Assembly (NCBI RefSeq): GCF_019209865.1
Contig: NZ_JAHUTT010000026.1
Location: forward strand, 1-51,218
Origin: Shewanella sp. NIFS-20-20
Lineage (GTDB): Bacteria; Pseudomonadota; Gammaproteobacteria; Enterobacterales; Shewanellaceae
DNA: 51,218 nt
Reading direction: 5' to 3'
The notes beneath the pieces were generated by a model. The model did not search any database, was not told the origin of the DNA, and worked only from the letters and a program-made list of their open reading frames with translations. Below, piece by piece: positions 18,901 to 28,074 of the stretch. The position numbers and the translations under genes were made by a program. Positions within the stretch are counted from its first letter, which is position 1, and every line of letters starts with the position of its first letter.

Positions 18901-20882
18901 AGGTATCTGAAGAAAAAGGCATGGCGACCTCCCTTGATATCGGTATGGACCTCAATGACAATGGATTAGTCGATTGGTTTGATGAGGCCATTTGTTATTC
19001 GTTTACCGATGTACAAGAGTACTGTGCGATTAACGATCCTATCCCTGGTCGTTACTGGGTGATGGTCGGTAACTACCAACGCAATTACTTTGGCGACGCC
19101 GAAGTATTCAAAGAGGTGGTGACCAGCTTAGCCATTATTGGCGATGTGGATAGCAACAACTTAAGCGTCACCGGTCCACAAACCACTGACGGGTTAACCC
19201 CGTACCAGTTGCAATTAGATTGGGATCTTGTTGATGCCAAGCAAGGTGACCGCTTCTATGCACAGGTCGAGGTAGGTAATAGCGCCGATAACATCGGTAA
19301 TCTCGGCAAAATGGCCATTAATTTAATCCACACCGGTGACGATGTGGTGGTCAATGCGAGTCAAGCACAAGCGGCTGAAGGCGACATCGTCTCCTTTACT
19401 GTCGACATGGCAGCTAACACCTTAGGACTTGAGCGTAATGTCAATCTGGCGTTAACCTTACCTAACGGGCTGCAATTGATTGAAGACTCACTTCAGGTGG
19501 CGAGCAATAACCAAGATCTGCGCGATCAACTGGCTATTACCGGCCAACAACTGAGCTTATCGACCACCCAAATGGCCAGTAATGCCCAGCAACGAGAGTA
19601 TCAGTTCACCACCAGTGCCGACGATTTAACCTGTCGCATTCCTATTGGTAGCAATCCTTACTACCTTGATCTGTATAAAGAAGCCTATATCGAGCCGCTG
19701 TTTGATATCCAAGGCTACGCGAATCAAGGCATGTTGCTGCCCCTGAGTGCATTTGGTATCGATAGGATCCCGCTGTATAACAACGATCCTCGTTACATGG
19801 AAAGCGATACCCTTAACATTTCTCCGGCCGGTTTCATTCAACTCGATAGCACGCCATTATTCTGGCCAGCACATTATCCTATGGATGCAGCTTTCTTCCC
19901 AGATACTGTGATTGCCCCGCTGTGGCGTGGCGACGGCTTTATGTTGCCTGAGTTCAATATGGACTCAGAATCCTATGATGGTGTCTCGCTTGCAAGCACC
20001 TCTGATGGCCGCTATCTGATTGTTGAATGGGATAATATGCGCCAAGAAATGGCTTGGGGAATTAACTTCGACCCCGATCCTGATGCGCGTTATAGCTTTG
20101 AGTTGTTAGCCTCAAGCGAACTAAACTTCGCCCCAGGTGAGCATGAAATTATCTTTGCATATGACAAGATCACCGGTAATAAGTCCCACTTAGGTTCTAT
20201 CGGTACCCATGGTTTCCATGGTCCACGAGGCACCTTCGGTCCGTCTTATGGTTACATTGGTGATAGCGTCGCCTTTAACAATGTTGATGAGGTCGTCAGC
20301 GAAGGACTCGTCATCTGTGGTAACTACTTTGGTCCTGAGCAATCGGCCATAACCATGAGCTTTGACGCCCGCGTCAGTGCCAGTGGTGTCGGCCAAACCT
20401 TGGCCGTTGCAGTCACCAGTGATTACACCGGCAGCAACAGTGTGACCAGTGTGGCTGAAATCAAGGTGCCCTCAAATCTGAGCCTAGGTAGCCTCAGCGA
20501 TATGCAAACATCTGAAAACACAGCGGTAAGTTTTGAAGTGATGGTACGTGACCGTGAAAACAGTGCCAATGGCATTGAGGTCATGGGTGAACATATCACT
20601 GCCGAGGTGGTTGGTAATCAAGTCACTATCACCCCTGAAGCCGATTGGCATGGTGAAACCTTAGTCACGGTGAAGGTGTTTGATTTAGCCTTCAACAATG
20701 ATGCGGTGGCTAGCGACTTTACCTTAACGGTGATCTCAGATGGTGTTGAACCTACACCTGAGCCAGAGCCAACGCCTGAGCCAACGCCAGAACCAGAAAT
20801 TAACTCTGATGGTGGTAGTTTAGGTGGCAGCCTGTTAGTGCTGTTAGGGCTAGGGGCGTTAATCCGTCGTCGTCAATCATAA
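15978..20882 (+). CDS. Large secreted S8 (subtilisin-like) serine protease with GlyGly-CTERM tail
   Basis: 1634 residues. It has a signal peptide (about 1-25, ISASPAM), an I9-type propeptide (about 92-205), and an S8 catalytic domain with Asp247 (IDTGINSDHPS), His332 (NGHGSHTAAT) and Ser685 (SGTSMSGPHVAG). A PA (protease-associated) insertion spans about 510-570, ahead of the Ser. Fn3-like and other beta domains follow. A Pro/Glu-Thr repeat linker leads to the C-terminal GGSLGG, a hydrophobic segment and RRR. That tripartite tail is the GlyGly-CTERM signal, cut by rhombosortase after type II secretion. I chose the ATG at 15978 because AAGGGA lies 8 nt upstream and the signal peptide starts there. 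An extracellular nutrient protease is likely; the divergent LysR gene may regulate it. Confidence 0.93.
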   Translation: MKLKKISMMTLAALYAAGAGSISASPAMQGQSVNGIKAVNITPEILAQANQKPFHPAIEKANRPGQSGVNIHRAIQSGSAKVPFQWEQDIDGEHTYIIQLTDAPVALYQGGLAGFEATSPRSQQPNMRSNQRYGELNAKSPAVKSYRQFLTERQDIAANHIRSVAPRAEIKRRFNVALNGMTMTLTQAQAAEIANLPSVKAVSRAKKYELFTDVGPKHIGADKIWQGQGVPSNVPMRGEGIVAGIIDTGINSDHPSFAPIAADGYAHQNPLGEGNYLGDCVEYPSMCNSKLIGVRSYDIITDSYKDPVFQPDTPEWDVDYKRPPTGEDYNGHGSHTAATVAGNMLYDVAYKLAEPKEQGNGFDTPLIFPEVSGVAPRANVISYQVCYPGDGSFGEQFGGCPGDALVAAIEDAILDGVDVINFSIGGLESLPWHDAIEMAFLAAREAGISVAASAGNWGQYGPGYIDHVSPWLTSVAASTHGRQIEPIAGQLADFVGENAPAEITGYGITGNFTGTIVNAADFGDELCNEPFAANTFEASHIVLCKRGDIARVEKGVNVAAGGAGGVILYNALNWDNGTGSNSLNLNAFPIPGLHVDYNAGLDLVEWVGASPSNQATIYTSEIVTTEREADVLANFSSRGPSRTNPDVMVPNVSAPGVDVFAAYADEMPFSMYPSTSDYAAISGTSMSGPHVAGALALLTQAHPEWTPAMIQSALMMTAGAGKTPGRDNNYEPILLESSFYDMGSGVINLERAVKAGLVLDENGDNYRAANPAEGGDVTALNMAYLANANCQGTCTWMRTFTATEDGQWQAATEVMTAEGTPFLELDVYPKNFNISAGQTQSIMVTAKILDVESVNASSAFNEVFGKLVLTPNGSELPQQHLPIMARFSGSNLPKIVSGQIHRDTGTMLTPELFSKEISNLNIKVSGLVAGELETHSFGYPDDYDFKEPETLMNNKGINVRFFDIPEGTKRVVWEQVSEEKGMATSLDIGMDLNDNGLVDWFDEAICYSFTDVQEYCAINDPIPGRYWVMVGNYQRNYFGDAEVFKEVVTSLAIIGDVDSNNLSVTGPQTTDGLTPYQLQLDWDLVDAKQGDRFYAQVEVGNSADNIGNLGKMAINLIHTGDDVVVNASQAQAAEGDIVSFTVDMAANTLGLERNVNLALTLPNGLQLIEDSLQVASNNQDLRDQLAITGQQLSLSTTQMASNAQQREYQFTTSADDLTCRIPIGSNPYYLDLYKEAYIEPLFDIQGYANQGMLLPLSAFGIDRIPLYNNDPRYMESDTLNISPAGFIQLDSTPLFWPAHYPMDAAFFPDTVIAPLWRGDGFMLPEFNMDSESYDGVSLASTSDGRYLIVEWDNMRQEMAWGINFDPDPDARYSFELLASSELNFAPGEHEIIFAYDKITGNKSHLGSIGTHGFHGPRGTFGPSYGYIGDSVAFNNVDEVVSEGLVICGNYFGPEQSAITMSFDARVSASGVGQTLAVAVTSDYTGSNSVTSVAEIKVPSNLSLGSLSDMQTSENTAVSFEVMVRDRENSANGIEVMGEHITAEVVGNQVTITPEADWHGETLVTVKVFDLAFNNDAVASDFTLTVISDGVEPTPEPEPTPEPTPEPEINSDGGSLGGSLLVLLGLGALIRRRQS

Positions 20883-20901
20883 GCTGTCATCCTTGATTGA
20901 C

Positions 20902-20934
20902 AAAAGGGCTTGCCATTGGCAAGCCCTTTTTTAT
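20902..20934. terminator. Bidirectional terminator between the protease and rsuA
   Basis: AAAAGGGCTTGCC (20902-20914) pairs with 20918-20930 over a 3-nt loop, a perfect 13-bp stem with A/T-rich flanks on both sides. Confidence 0.9.
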
Positions 20935-20949
20935 GAGGATAGCTGACGA

Positions 20950-21651
20950 TTATGCTTGAATGCTGGCGACTTCCGCCGCAGTTAACTCGCGCCACTCGCC
21001 TTGCGCTAACTCGCCATCTAAGGCAATTGCCCCAATTTGTTCACGATGTAAACCCACGACTTTATTGCCAACCGCGGCAAACATCCGCTTTACCTGATGA
21101 TACTTACCTTCGTGAATGGTCAATAACGCCTGATGTGACGACACAATCTCAAGTTGGGCCGGCAGGGTTAACTGATCTTCGCCGCGCAGCGCCAAACCCG
21201 CGGCAAATTGGGCAATTAATTCTTCCGTTAAAGGATCGGCTAATGTCACCCGATAACGCTTCGCACAGTGTTTTTTAGGGGAGGTCACCTGATGAGACCA
21301 TTGACCATCATCGGTGATTAACACCAGGCCGGTGGTGTCGACATCGAGGCGACCGGCAATATGCAATTTCTCGACTTGCGCCACATCCACTAAGTTCATC
21401 ACCGACAAATGCACTTCATCTTGGGTAGAGCAAATATACCCTTGAGGCTTGTGAAGCATAATGTAACGAGCACCCAGCAATTGGATAATCTCATCATTAA
21501 AGGTCACCACACTTTCATCGACCAGTTGTAATGACGCATCCTTAACCATGATGCCATCGACTTTGATCTCTCCACGCTTCAGAGCACGTTTAGCTAAAGA
21601 GCGGCTCAAGCCCGTAGATTCACATATATATTTATCAAGACGCACAGTCAT
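20950..21651 (-). CDS. rsuA: 16S rRNA pseudouridine(516) synthase RsuA
   Basis: 233 residues (E. coli RsuA: 231). An N-terminal S4 domain (1-60) is followed by the RsuA/RluB/E/F catalytic domain with Asp103 in GRLDVDTTGL. The KRYRVTL and EGKYHQVKRMFAAVG segments are typical of RsuA. It makes pseudouridine 516 in 16S rRNA. Single gene; it shares a terminator with the protease. Confidence 0.93.
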   Translation of the reverse strand: MTVRLDKYICESTGLSRSLAKRALKRGEIKVDGIMVKDASLQLVDESVVTFNDEIIQLLGARYIMLHKPQGYICSTQDEVHLSVMNLVDVAQVEKLHIAGRLDVDTTGLVLITDDGQWSHQVTSPKKHCAKRYRVTLADPLTEELIAQFAAGLALRGEDQLTLPAQLEIVSSHQALLTIHEGKYHQVKRMFAAVGNKVVGLHREQIGAIALDGELAQGEWRELTAAEVASIQA

Positions 21652-21873
21652 TACCCATTACCATCAAATAAGCGGCGATTATAGCCAATGGCAGCTCACA
21701 TGGCTTGTGATACCGTCATTAATGTCAAAATATCGCTGGGTGACATGCTCAAAGACGGCTATCAAGGTGAAGCCATTGCCACGGTTTTATTGGCGAGCAG
21801 GCGATAAACGATTGGCAAGATGATTCCGGCTCACGCTATACTGCCGCTAATATCTTGATAGTGAACATTCGCC

Positions 21874-22281
21874 ATGCATGAACTGATTGAACGTCTGCAA
21901 CAACTTAACCAAACCGTCCCTGTGCCGTTGGAACTGCCTGAATATGACCAACTGGTCGATGCCGAAGAGCAATTACTGATTGGACTGCCAAAAGATCTCA
22001 AGCAATATTTGCTTCAAGCCAGCGATGTCGTCGTTGGCCGTATCGAACCGGTGACCGTCGCTGACCCGAGCTCTCACACCTATTTACCCGAGGTGGCCGC
22101 TTACGCTTGGTCGATTGGTTTACCACGGGATTTACTCCCCATTTGCCAGATTGACGATGATTTTTATTGCATAGATCAAGAAGGTCAGGTTTATTTATGG
22201 CAAGATGGCTACCTAGATGAAGAGACCACATGGGAATCCTTCTGGGAATGGGTGGACAATGTGTGGCTAGCCCACTGCTGA
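21874..22281 (+). CDS. SMI1/KNR4 (SUKH) family protein
   Basis: 135 residues. It shows the SUKH fold signature: LPKDLKQYLLQASDVVVG near 38-55 and a Trp-rich C-terminus DEETTWESFWEWVDNVW. Some SUKH proteins are toxin immunity proteins, but no toxin is adjacent here. The gene lies 25 bp ahead of the DUF4447 gene and is probably in the same transcript, so a housekeeping role is more likely. In the gap before it, a 39-codon frame (21688-21807) has no ribosome-binding site and I do not call it. Confidence 0.8.
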   Translation: MHELIERLQQLNQTVPVPLELPEYDQLVDAEEQLLIGLPKDLKQYLLQASDVVVGRIEPVTVADPSSHTYLPEVAAYAWSIGLPRDLLPICQIDDDFYCIDQEGQVYLWQDGYLDEETTWESFWEWVDNVWLAHC

Positions 22282-22306
22282 TCGATAAAGCAATAGGAAA
22301 ATAATT

Positions 22307-22810
22307 ATGGCAAAGCAACCTGATTTAAACGCTGTTGAAATGCAATATTTGCGCATGTCACTTGGCCTAAACCCAGCACAACTTGCGCAACTAACGCAAA
22401 CCACAGAAGAGCAAGTGTTAGCCTGGGAATCGGGAGCGACCATCGCACCTGAATTAGTACAGAAAAAACTATTAGAAATTGACGAAACCATCGAACTGCG
22501 AGTTGCCGATACGTGTGATGGTATTGAAACCTTATTCAAGCAAGAACCTAAGCGGCGCTTAGCATTTGTGGTGTATCCCACTCAAGCGGTGTACACCCAA
22601 TATAACCCTGAGTTCTTAAGCTCATTACCCCTCACAGAGCTCTACACCACTTGCGCATGGCGTATCAAAAAAGAATGTAAGCTTATTTTGGATGTTGAGG
22701 TCACCTTGGTCCAGTTAGACGCCGAAGCCTATAAAAGCTATCGCGCCGAGCATAGTTTAGGTGAAAGCCCTAACAACCGTGCGAAATGGGCCGCGACACA
22801 AATTGGCTAA
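22307..22810 (+). CDS. DUF4447 (YdiL-like) family protein
   Basis: 167 residues. The N-terminal half resembles a helix-turn-helix ([20 protein letters not shown], then [10 protein letters not shown]) as in YdiL/XRE-like folds. The C-terminal half is an alpha/beta domain with no known motif. The start has AGGAAA. I recall this family as common in Shewanella and structurally solved, but no function is known. DNA binding is only inferred from the N-terminal pattern. It is followed by a strong bidirectional terminator. Confidence 0.75.
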   Translation: MAKQPDLNAVEMQYLRMSLGLNPAQLAQLTQTTEEQVLAWESGATIAPELVQKKLLEIDETIELRVADTCDGIETLFKQEPKRRLAFVVYPTQAVYTQYNPEFLSSLPLTELYTTCAWRIKKECKLILDVEVTLVQLDAEAYKSYRAEHSLGESPNNRAKWAATQIG

Positions 22811-22829
22811 TTCGCCCCAGCCATCTTAT

Positions 22830-22857
22830 AAAAAAGCGGCATCATTGCCGCTTTTTT
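22830..22857. terminator. Bidirectional terminator
   Basis: AAAAAAGCGGCA (22830-22841), loop TCAT, TGCCGCTTTTTT (22846-22857). It serves both the DUF4447 gene and the convergent TonB receptor gene. Confidence 0.93.
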
Positions 22858-22870
22858 AATGGCGATTCAG

Positions 22871-25453
22871 TTAGAACTGATAACGCACTGAGCCATAAAC
22901 CACGGCCCCTAGCGCCGAGTGAGTGGCTTGATCATAACCCATAAAGTCGGCTTCGCTGAATGGTGGATCTTCATTGAAGAGGTTATTACCGCCAACCGTC
23001 AGGGTCCAATGATCAAACCCTACGTAGCTGGCATTGACATCCAAGGTCGCCATGGAATCAATGGTGCGATCAGCGCCCGCATCCAAGCTGTCTTCAAATT
23101 CACCGATATAATTCAAGCGCGCCGCAGTCTGCCAATCGCCTATATTCCAATCCATCCCCGCCACCCAGCGGAATTTAGGGTGTTGAAACTCACCGGCTAA
23201 TTGTCGCTTACTGCCATCGGCACGGGTTTGATCAAATGAATTGACCCAGGTCAGATTGTAACTAAAGTTGAAATCCCCCGCGCTAGCGGTTGGCATAACA
23301 TAGTTAACATTAAAATCGACACCATCGGTAGTTTGGCCACCCAAGTTTTCAAACTTGTCATAAATTTCAATGATGCGACCCGGGACGCCAGCCGCAGCGG
23401 GCTCACGTTTCACCACGGCGGGATTATTACCCTCGTTATCAAGCAAGTATTGGGTATCTGAGGTAATCAAACCGGTTTGGTCATAATTCCAATAATCTAT
23501 GCCAGCGCTTAAGCCATCGGTGATTTCCCAAACAATACCAAAGTTATAAGAGGTGGATTTTTCAGGTTGTAAATCAGGGTTACCACTAAATATCACCGTG
23601 CGCTCTACCGGCTTACAATCTTCTTCTAAACCAGTTAATGGACAACGGGTATTATCAATCAAGCTCGGGGATTCTTGAGTCGAACCGAGCCCTAACTGTA
23701 CCAACGAGGGAGCCCTAAATGCCTTACCCCAACTGGCGCGCATGGTCAGAAAATCGGTGGGGGTAAATAATAAGGCAATTTTTGGTGTCGTGGTATTACC
23801 AAAGTCCGAATAATTCTCGTAGCGCACGGCTAACTGAGCCTCGAGGGTTTCCATTAACGGCACCCCAAACTCAGCAAATAACGAAGTTTGATCACGCGAA
23901 CCGCTAGCCTCTGTCGCTTCGGTTCCAAAAATTTGGCCGCGACGGAATAACTCATCGGGTCTATCTTCAAGCTTCTCTTCACGGTATTCAAAGCCCACAG
24001 CCATGCCCACCGCGCCCGCTGGCATCTCAAAGATTTCTCCCGCTATCTTGCCATCAAAGGCAGAGGTCGTGGATTTACCATTACGCGTGGTTTGCACGCT
24101 AATATCATCGATAACCGCTTGAGATTGCGTCTGTGATAATGGATTAAACTCGCCGGCATTAATCGATGCCTGTAATTGCGGTGTCCATACAAAGCCTTGG
24201 GTTCCGAACTCTTGGTTTCTATTCCACGAATAGGTATAAGCCAATTGCCATTCCCAATCCGCTAACATGCCATCAAGCCCCAAGACGACGCGGGCACTGT
24301 TGGATTCCGCTTCTTTTTTGCGCGTTCCGGCCTCGGTTAAACGCCGACGCATGGTGATATCTTCACCGGGGAAAGGGTTCACTGCGGCATCACTGGTAAA
24401 AAGTGGGTTATCTGCCAACATATAAAACTCACCAAACGATGGGCTCGCAGCGCCTTTCACCACACTTTCATTATGCTGATACATGAGTTCAGCAAACATT
24501 GATAACTCATCATTAAACTCATAGGTTTGAAATACCGACAAGCCAACTCGAGAAGTTTCAGGAATCGATGTCATCACCGGAGCGTAATCAAACCGGCAAA
24601 ATGCGCCATTGATGCTCGATGCAGGACAATTAACATCCGGCGTCCAGTTAAACACATCCGACTTAGGTAAAATTGAGCCATCAGCCCCTACGGTTGCCGG
24701 AATATAAGTGCCAGGATTGCCTGCGGACGAGCGGAAATCTGAACCGCCATTGGGCGTTTGATTGGCCGAATTTGAGTAATCGCGATCACCAAACAGGGTT
24801 TCGTTTTCTTTAAAATAATCAAGAATCACTGTCGTGTGAGCTTTATCAGATTGAGTGCCCCACAGCATAGAGCCAGCGACTTGGCCACCGCCATCTTCCA
24901 CGGTATCAGATACCTTGGCATTAATTTCAAACCCTTCGAAATCTTTCTTTAAAATGATGTTGATAACACCCGCAATCGCGTCGGAGCCATAGGTGGCCGA
25001 TGCGCCATCTTTGACGATATCGATGCGCTTAATGGCTGACATGGGGATCGCATTAATATCAACAAAGGCAGTATCAATATTTTTGGCGAATGAATTGACG
25101 GCAATACGTCGACCATTCAATAAGACTAAGGTTGCATCCGCCCCTAAACCACGTAATGACACCGCCGCCCCACCATTGGAGGTATCGTCGGAGTTATTCC
25201 CTTGGGTGGAAAAAGTACCGTTACCGGAAATAGGTAGTTTACGTAATAATTGCGACACATCTTGAGCGCCCGATTTAATAATATCATCAGCACTGATCAC
25301 AGTAATTGGCGAGGCGCCTTCTAAATCAATTCGCTTAATATGCGAACCCGTCACTTCAATTTTCTCAATGGTTTCTTCGGCCATGCTAGGTGCTGCCATC
25401 ACGGTTAATACCGCCAGCGCACAGGCGTGTTTAGCCCGAGGTTGTGATTTCAT
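22871..25453 (-). CDS. TonB-dependent outer-membrane receptor
   Basis: 860 residues. Signal peptide (1-25), then IEKIEVTGSHIKRID, the TonB-box/plug onset of the large Proteobacterial receptor group. The plug domain (about 45-160) contains GADATLVLLNGRRI and the GDAI-like YGSDAIAGVINIILKK. A 22-strand beta barrel ends in the usual aromatic SVRYQF. It imports an unidentified substrate through the outer membrane using TonB energy. No Fur box, riboswitch or catabolic genes lie next to it. Two palindromes upstream suggest a dedicated repressor. The start has AAAGGGA upstream. Confidence 0.92.
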   Translation of the reverse strand: MKSQPRAKHACALAVLTVMAAPSMAEETIEKIEVTGSHIKRIDLEGASPITVISADDIIKSGAQDVSQLLRKLPISGNGTFSTQGNNSDDTSNGGAAVSLRGLGADATLVLLNGRRIAVNSFAKNIDTAFVDINAIPMSAIKRIDIVKDGASATYGSDAIAGVINIILKKDFEGFEINAKVSDTVEDGGGQVAGSMLWGTQSDKAHTTVILDYFKENETLFGDRDYSNSANQTPNGGSDFRSSAGNPGTYIPATVGADGSILPKSDVFNWTPDVNCPASSINGAFCRFDYAPVMTSIPETSRVGLSVFQTYEFNDELSMFAELMYQHNESVVKGAASPSFGEFYMLADNPLFTSDAAVNPFPGEDITMRRRLTEAGTRKKEAESNSARVVLGLDGMLADWEWQLAYTYSWNRNQEFGTQGFVWTPQLQASINAGEFNPLSQTQSQAVIDDISVQTTRNGKSTTSAFDGKIAGEIFEMPAGAVGMAVGFEYREEKLEDRPDELFRRGQIFGTEATEASGSRDQTSLFAEFGVPLMETLEAQLAVRYENYSDFGNTTTPKIALLFTPTDFLTMRASWGKAFRAPSLVQLGLGSTQESPSLIDNTRCPLTGLEEDCKPVERTVIFSGNPDLQPEKSTSYNFGIVWEITDGLSAGIDYWNYDQTGLITSDTQYLLDNEGNNPAVVKREPAAAGVPGRIIEIYDKFENLGGQTTDGVDFNVNYVMPTASAGDFNFSYNLTWVNSFDQTRADGSKRQLAGEFQHPKFRWVAGMDWNIGDWQTAARLNYIGEFEDSLDAGADRTIDSMATLDVNASYVGFDHWTLTVGGNNLFNEDPPFSEADFMGYDQATHSALGAVVYGSVRYQF

Positions 25454-25510
25454 TATGAGTCCCTTTTGGTCATTATTTGCTTGTTGATTTCTTTTATTTT
25501 ACTCGTCACC

Positions 25511-25525
25511 AAATTGCTGCAATTT
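25511..25525. promoter_or_regulatory. Palindrome upstream of the TonB receptor (site 1)
   Basis: A perfect 7-1-7 palindrome AAATTGCTGCAATTT, 58 bp upstream of the receptor ATG. It is in the likely 5' leader and may be a repressor operator. Not matched to a named regulator. Confidence 0.4.
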
Positions 25526-25543
25526 AACCATTTGGCAACAATA

Positions 25544-25570
25544 AGCTAATGCTTTATTAGCTAAAGTCAA
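25544..25570 (-). promoter_or_regulatory. Palindrome with -35-like box upstream of the TonB receptor (site 2)
   Basis: On the minus strand TTGACT (25565-25570) is followed within the spacer region by the perfect 7-5-7 palindrome AGCTAATGCTTTATTAGCT (25544-25562, plus-strand reading). Placement between -35 and -10 positions is typical of operators. The -10 is not clear. Confidence 0.4.
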
Positions 25571-25723
25571 TCATGGCTTAATGGATCACGGGGGTTCAAA
25601 GAATTGCCTGACGCTCAATCGACCTAAATGCCAATTTTATGCTATGCTTGCGAGCAATATTTCAACAGACATCAGTGGCTAAAGCAGGCCACCAAGCTAT
25701 TGCACTTTAGGTGCAGGAATCAC

Positions 25724-26188
25724 ATGATAAATAACGATAAATTCAGACAAATTCGCTACGTCTTCAATTACAACAACACCCATGCGTTAAAAATATTTAA
25801 ACAAATGGGTGCGCCGATGACTGACGACGAATTATTGGCCTTCATGAAAAAAGAAGAAGATCCTGGGTTTGTCTTACTCAGTGATGAACTGTTATGTCGT
25901 TTTTTAGATGGCATTATTATTGAGAAACGTGGCCTCAAAGAAGGCGCAGAGCGACCAAAACCACTGACTGAGCTCAATAACAATATGATCTTACGCAAGC
26001 TTAAAATTGCCCTGCAGTTAAAAGATGATGATATTTTAGCCGCACTGAAACTTGCCGATTTTCGTTTATCTAAATCAGAATTAGGGGCTTTATTCCAAAA
26101 GCCTGAACATAAAAATTATCGCCACTGTGGTGACCAGATTTTACGCTATACCATTAAGGGGCTAGGGCTCATTCATCGCGAGCAATAA
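25724..26188 (+). CDS. DUF1456 family protein (YehS-like)
   Basis: 154 residues (E. coli YehS is about 156). It consists of two copies of the DUF1456 helical repeat: NNDKFRQIRYVFNYNNTHAL near the start, then LNNNMILRKLKIALQLKDDD near 87, each followed by a short acidic/hydrophobic helix set. The ATG at 25724 has AGGAA upstream; the open frame extends 32 codons further without support. Function unknown. A 14-bp hairpin follows it. Confidence 0.88.
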   Translation: MINNDKFRQIRYVFNYNNTHALKIFKQMGAPMTDDELLAFMKKEEDPGFVLLSDELLCRFLDGIIIEKRGLKEGAERPKPLTELNNNMILRKLKIALQLKDDDILAALKLADFRLSKSELGALFQKPEHKNYRHCGDQILRYTIKGLGLIHREQ

Positions 26189-26208
26189 TCACCACTTAAC
26201 CGCAGTAC

Positions 26209-26244
26209 TCGACTGCTTTTTAGCTATGATTAAAAAGCAGTCGA
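26209..26244 (+). terminator. Terminator-like hairpin after the yehS-like gene
   Basis: A perfect 14-bp inverted repeat, TCGACTGCTTTTTA (26209-26222) with 26231-26244, loop 8 nt. It lacks a U-run after the stem on the plus strand, so it may work with Rho or act as an mRNA 3' end. Confidence 0.55.
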
Positions 26245-26326
26245 CAAAAAGACTACAAAGATCACATTCCGTGTTAATCTTAAGGCATTGAACGTCTCAT
26301 CACTACAATGCTAAGCAAGGTTTACC

Positions 26327-28015
26327 ATGGAAGATAATAAACGCCCGCTGTATCTCCCCTTCGCCGGTCCAGCCATTCTTGAGGCTCCCTTAATTAACAA
26401 GGGTAGCGCCTTTACCGAAGAAGAGCGGATATTCTTTAATCTGGAAGGACTCGTACCTCATGCCATTGAAACTATTGAAGAACAGGCATCGCGGGCCTAT
26501 GATCAGTTCAAAAGTTTTTCAAATGATCTGGATAAACATATTTATCTTAGAAATATTCAAGACACTAACGAAACCCTATTCCATCGCTTAATTCAAAATC
26601 ATATTTCCGAGATGATGCCTATCATCTACACCCCCACAGTGGGTCAAGCCTGTGAGCGTTTTTCTAAGGATTACCGCCGCAATCGGGGCTTATTTATTTC
26701 TTACCCCAACAAAGAGCGCATTGACGATATTCTCAATAACTCAACCCGTCACAAGGTTAAGGTTATTGTGGTCACCGATGGCGAGCGGATCTTAGGCTTA
26801 GGTGACCAAGGGATTGGCGGCATGGGTATACCTATCGGCAAACTGTCACTGTATACCAGTTGTGGCGGGATCAGTCCGGCATATACCTTGCCTATCACTT
26901 TAGATGTTGGCACCGACAACCCAAATTTATTAGAAGATCCCATGTATATGGGCTGGCGCCATCAGCGCATTGGTGGCGATGAGTATGCCGAGTTTATTGA
27001 AGCCTTTATGCAAGCAGTTCAACGCCGCTGGCCTGATGCACTGATCCAATTTGAGGATTTTGCCCAGAAAAATGCCATGCCATTATTAGAGCGCTATAAG
27101 GATAAATATTGCTGTTTTAATGATGACATTCAAGGCACCGCCGCGGTCACCGTAGGCTCACTACTGGCGGCATGTAAAGCCGCGGGCAGCCAATTGAAAG
27201 AGCAACGCATTGCCTTTTTAGGCGCAGGCAGTGCCGGTTGCGGCATTGCCGAAGCCATCATTGCGCAAATGGTGTCAGAAGGCATTAGCGATGAGCAGGC
27301 CCGCAGTCAAATATATATGGTCGACCGCTGGGGACTGTTGTTAGATAACATGCCGAACCTGCTCAACTTCCAAGCTAAATTAGCCCAAAATGCTGAGCTT
27401 ATTCATACCTGGCGCGGCAACAACGATAATATCTCATTATTAGATGTGGCCAACTTCGCCAAACCGACGGTATTAATTGGGGTCAGTGGTGCGCCGGGAC
27501 TGTTCACCGAAGAAATCATCAAGGCCATGCACAGTCATTGTCCGCGACCAATAATCTTCCCACTTTCAAACCCTACTAGCCGTGTGGAAGCCACCCCGAA
27601 AGACATTATTTGCTGGACCCAAGGTCAAGCATTAGTAGCAACGGGCAGTCCATTTGAACCTGTGGTCTATGATGGCGTGACCTATGAAATAGCCCAATGC
27701 AATAACAGCTTTATATTCCCAGGGATTGGTCTTGGGGTATTAGCTAGCGGCGCCCGTCGTGTCAGTGACGAGATGCTGATGGCCTCCAGTCGCGCCTTGG
27801 CAGAATGCTCCCCCCTCGCCATTGACGGTGAAGGCGGTCTGTTGCCGAAGTTGGAAGATATTCATGCGGTCAGCCAATACATCGCTTTCGCAGTCGGTCG
27901 AATGGCGATGGATCAAGATTTAGCCTTGCCCACCTCCGATGACATATTACGCCACGCCATTGAAAGCAATTTCTGGCAACCTGAATACCGTTATTATAAG
28001 CGCACCTCGTTCTAG
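26327..28015 (+). CDS. maeA: NAD-dependent malic enzyme
   Basis: 562 residues (E. coli MaeA: 565). It has the malic enzyme N-terminal domain with [18 protein letters not shown] and the catalytic Tyr/Lys region, then [20 protein letters not shown]. The metal-binding segment is [10 protein letters not shown], then [10 protein letters not shown], and the Rossmann fold starts with [14 protein letters not shown]. It oxidatively decarboxylates malate to pyruvate, making NADH. Monocistronic, with its own strong terminator. Confidence 0.96.
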   Translation: MEDNKRPLYLPFAGPAILEAPLINKGSAFTEEERIFFNLEGLVPHAIETIEEQASRAYDQFKSFSNDLDKHIYLRNIQDTNETLFHRLIQNHISEMMPIIYTPTVGQACERFSKDYRRNRGLFISYPNKERIDDILNNSTRHKVKVIVVTDGERILGLGDQGIGGMGIPIGKLSLYTSCGGISPAYTLPITLDVGTDNPNLLEDPMYMGWRHQRIGGDEYAEFIEAFMQAVQRRWPDALIQFEDFAQKNAMPLLERYKDKYCCFNDDIQGTAAVTVGSLLAACKAAGSQLKEQRIAFLGAGSAGCGIAEAIIAQMVSEGISDEQARSQIYMVDRWGLLLDNMPNLLNFQAKLAQNAELIHTWRGNNDNISLLDVANFAKPTVLIGVSGAPGLFTEEIIKAMHSHCPRPIIFPLSNPTSRVEATPKDIICWTQGQALVATGSPFEPVVYDGVTYEIAQCNNSFIFPGIGLGVLASGARRVSDEMLMASSRALAECSPLAIDGEGGLLPKLEDIHAVSQYIAFAVGRMAMDQDLALPTSDDILRHAIESNFWQPEYRYYKRTSF

Positions 28016-28029
28016 AAACGCTGTTCCAT

Positions 28030-28057
28030 AAAAAACCGCACACTGTGCGGTTTTTTT
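28030..28057. terminator. Bidirectional terminator after maeA
   Basis: AAAAAACCGCAC (28030-28041) pairs with 28045-28056, followed by T. A strong intrinsic terminator on the plus strand; on the minus strand it also serves the DUF3069 gene. Confidence 0.92.
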
Positions 28058-28074
28058 ATGGCGCCTAATGGGGG

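Noticed and set aside
21874..22281. SUKH protein as an immunity gene of a toxin system
   Set aside because: No polymorphic toxin, VgrG or secretion gene is adjacent; the neighbours are ordinary chromosomal genes.
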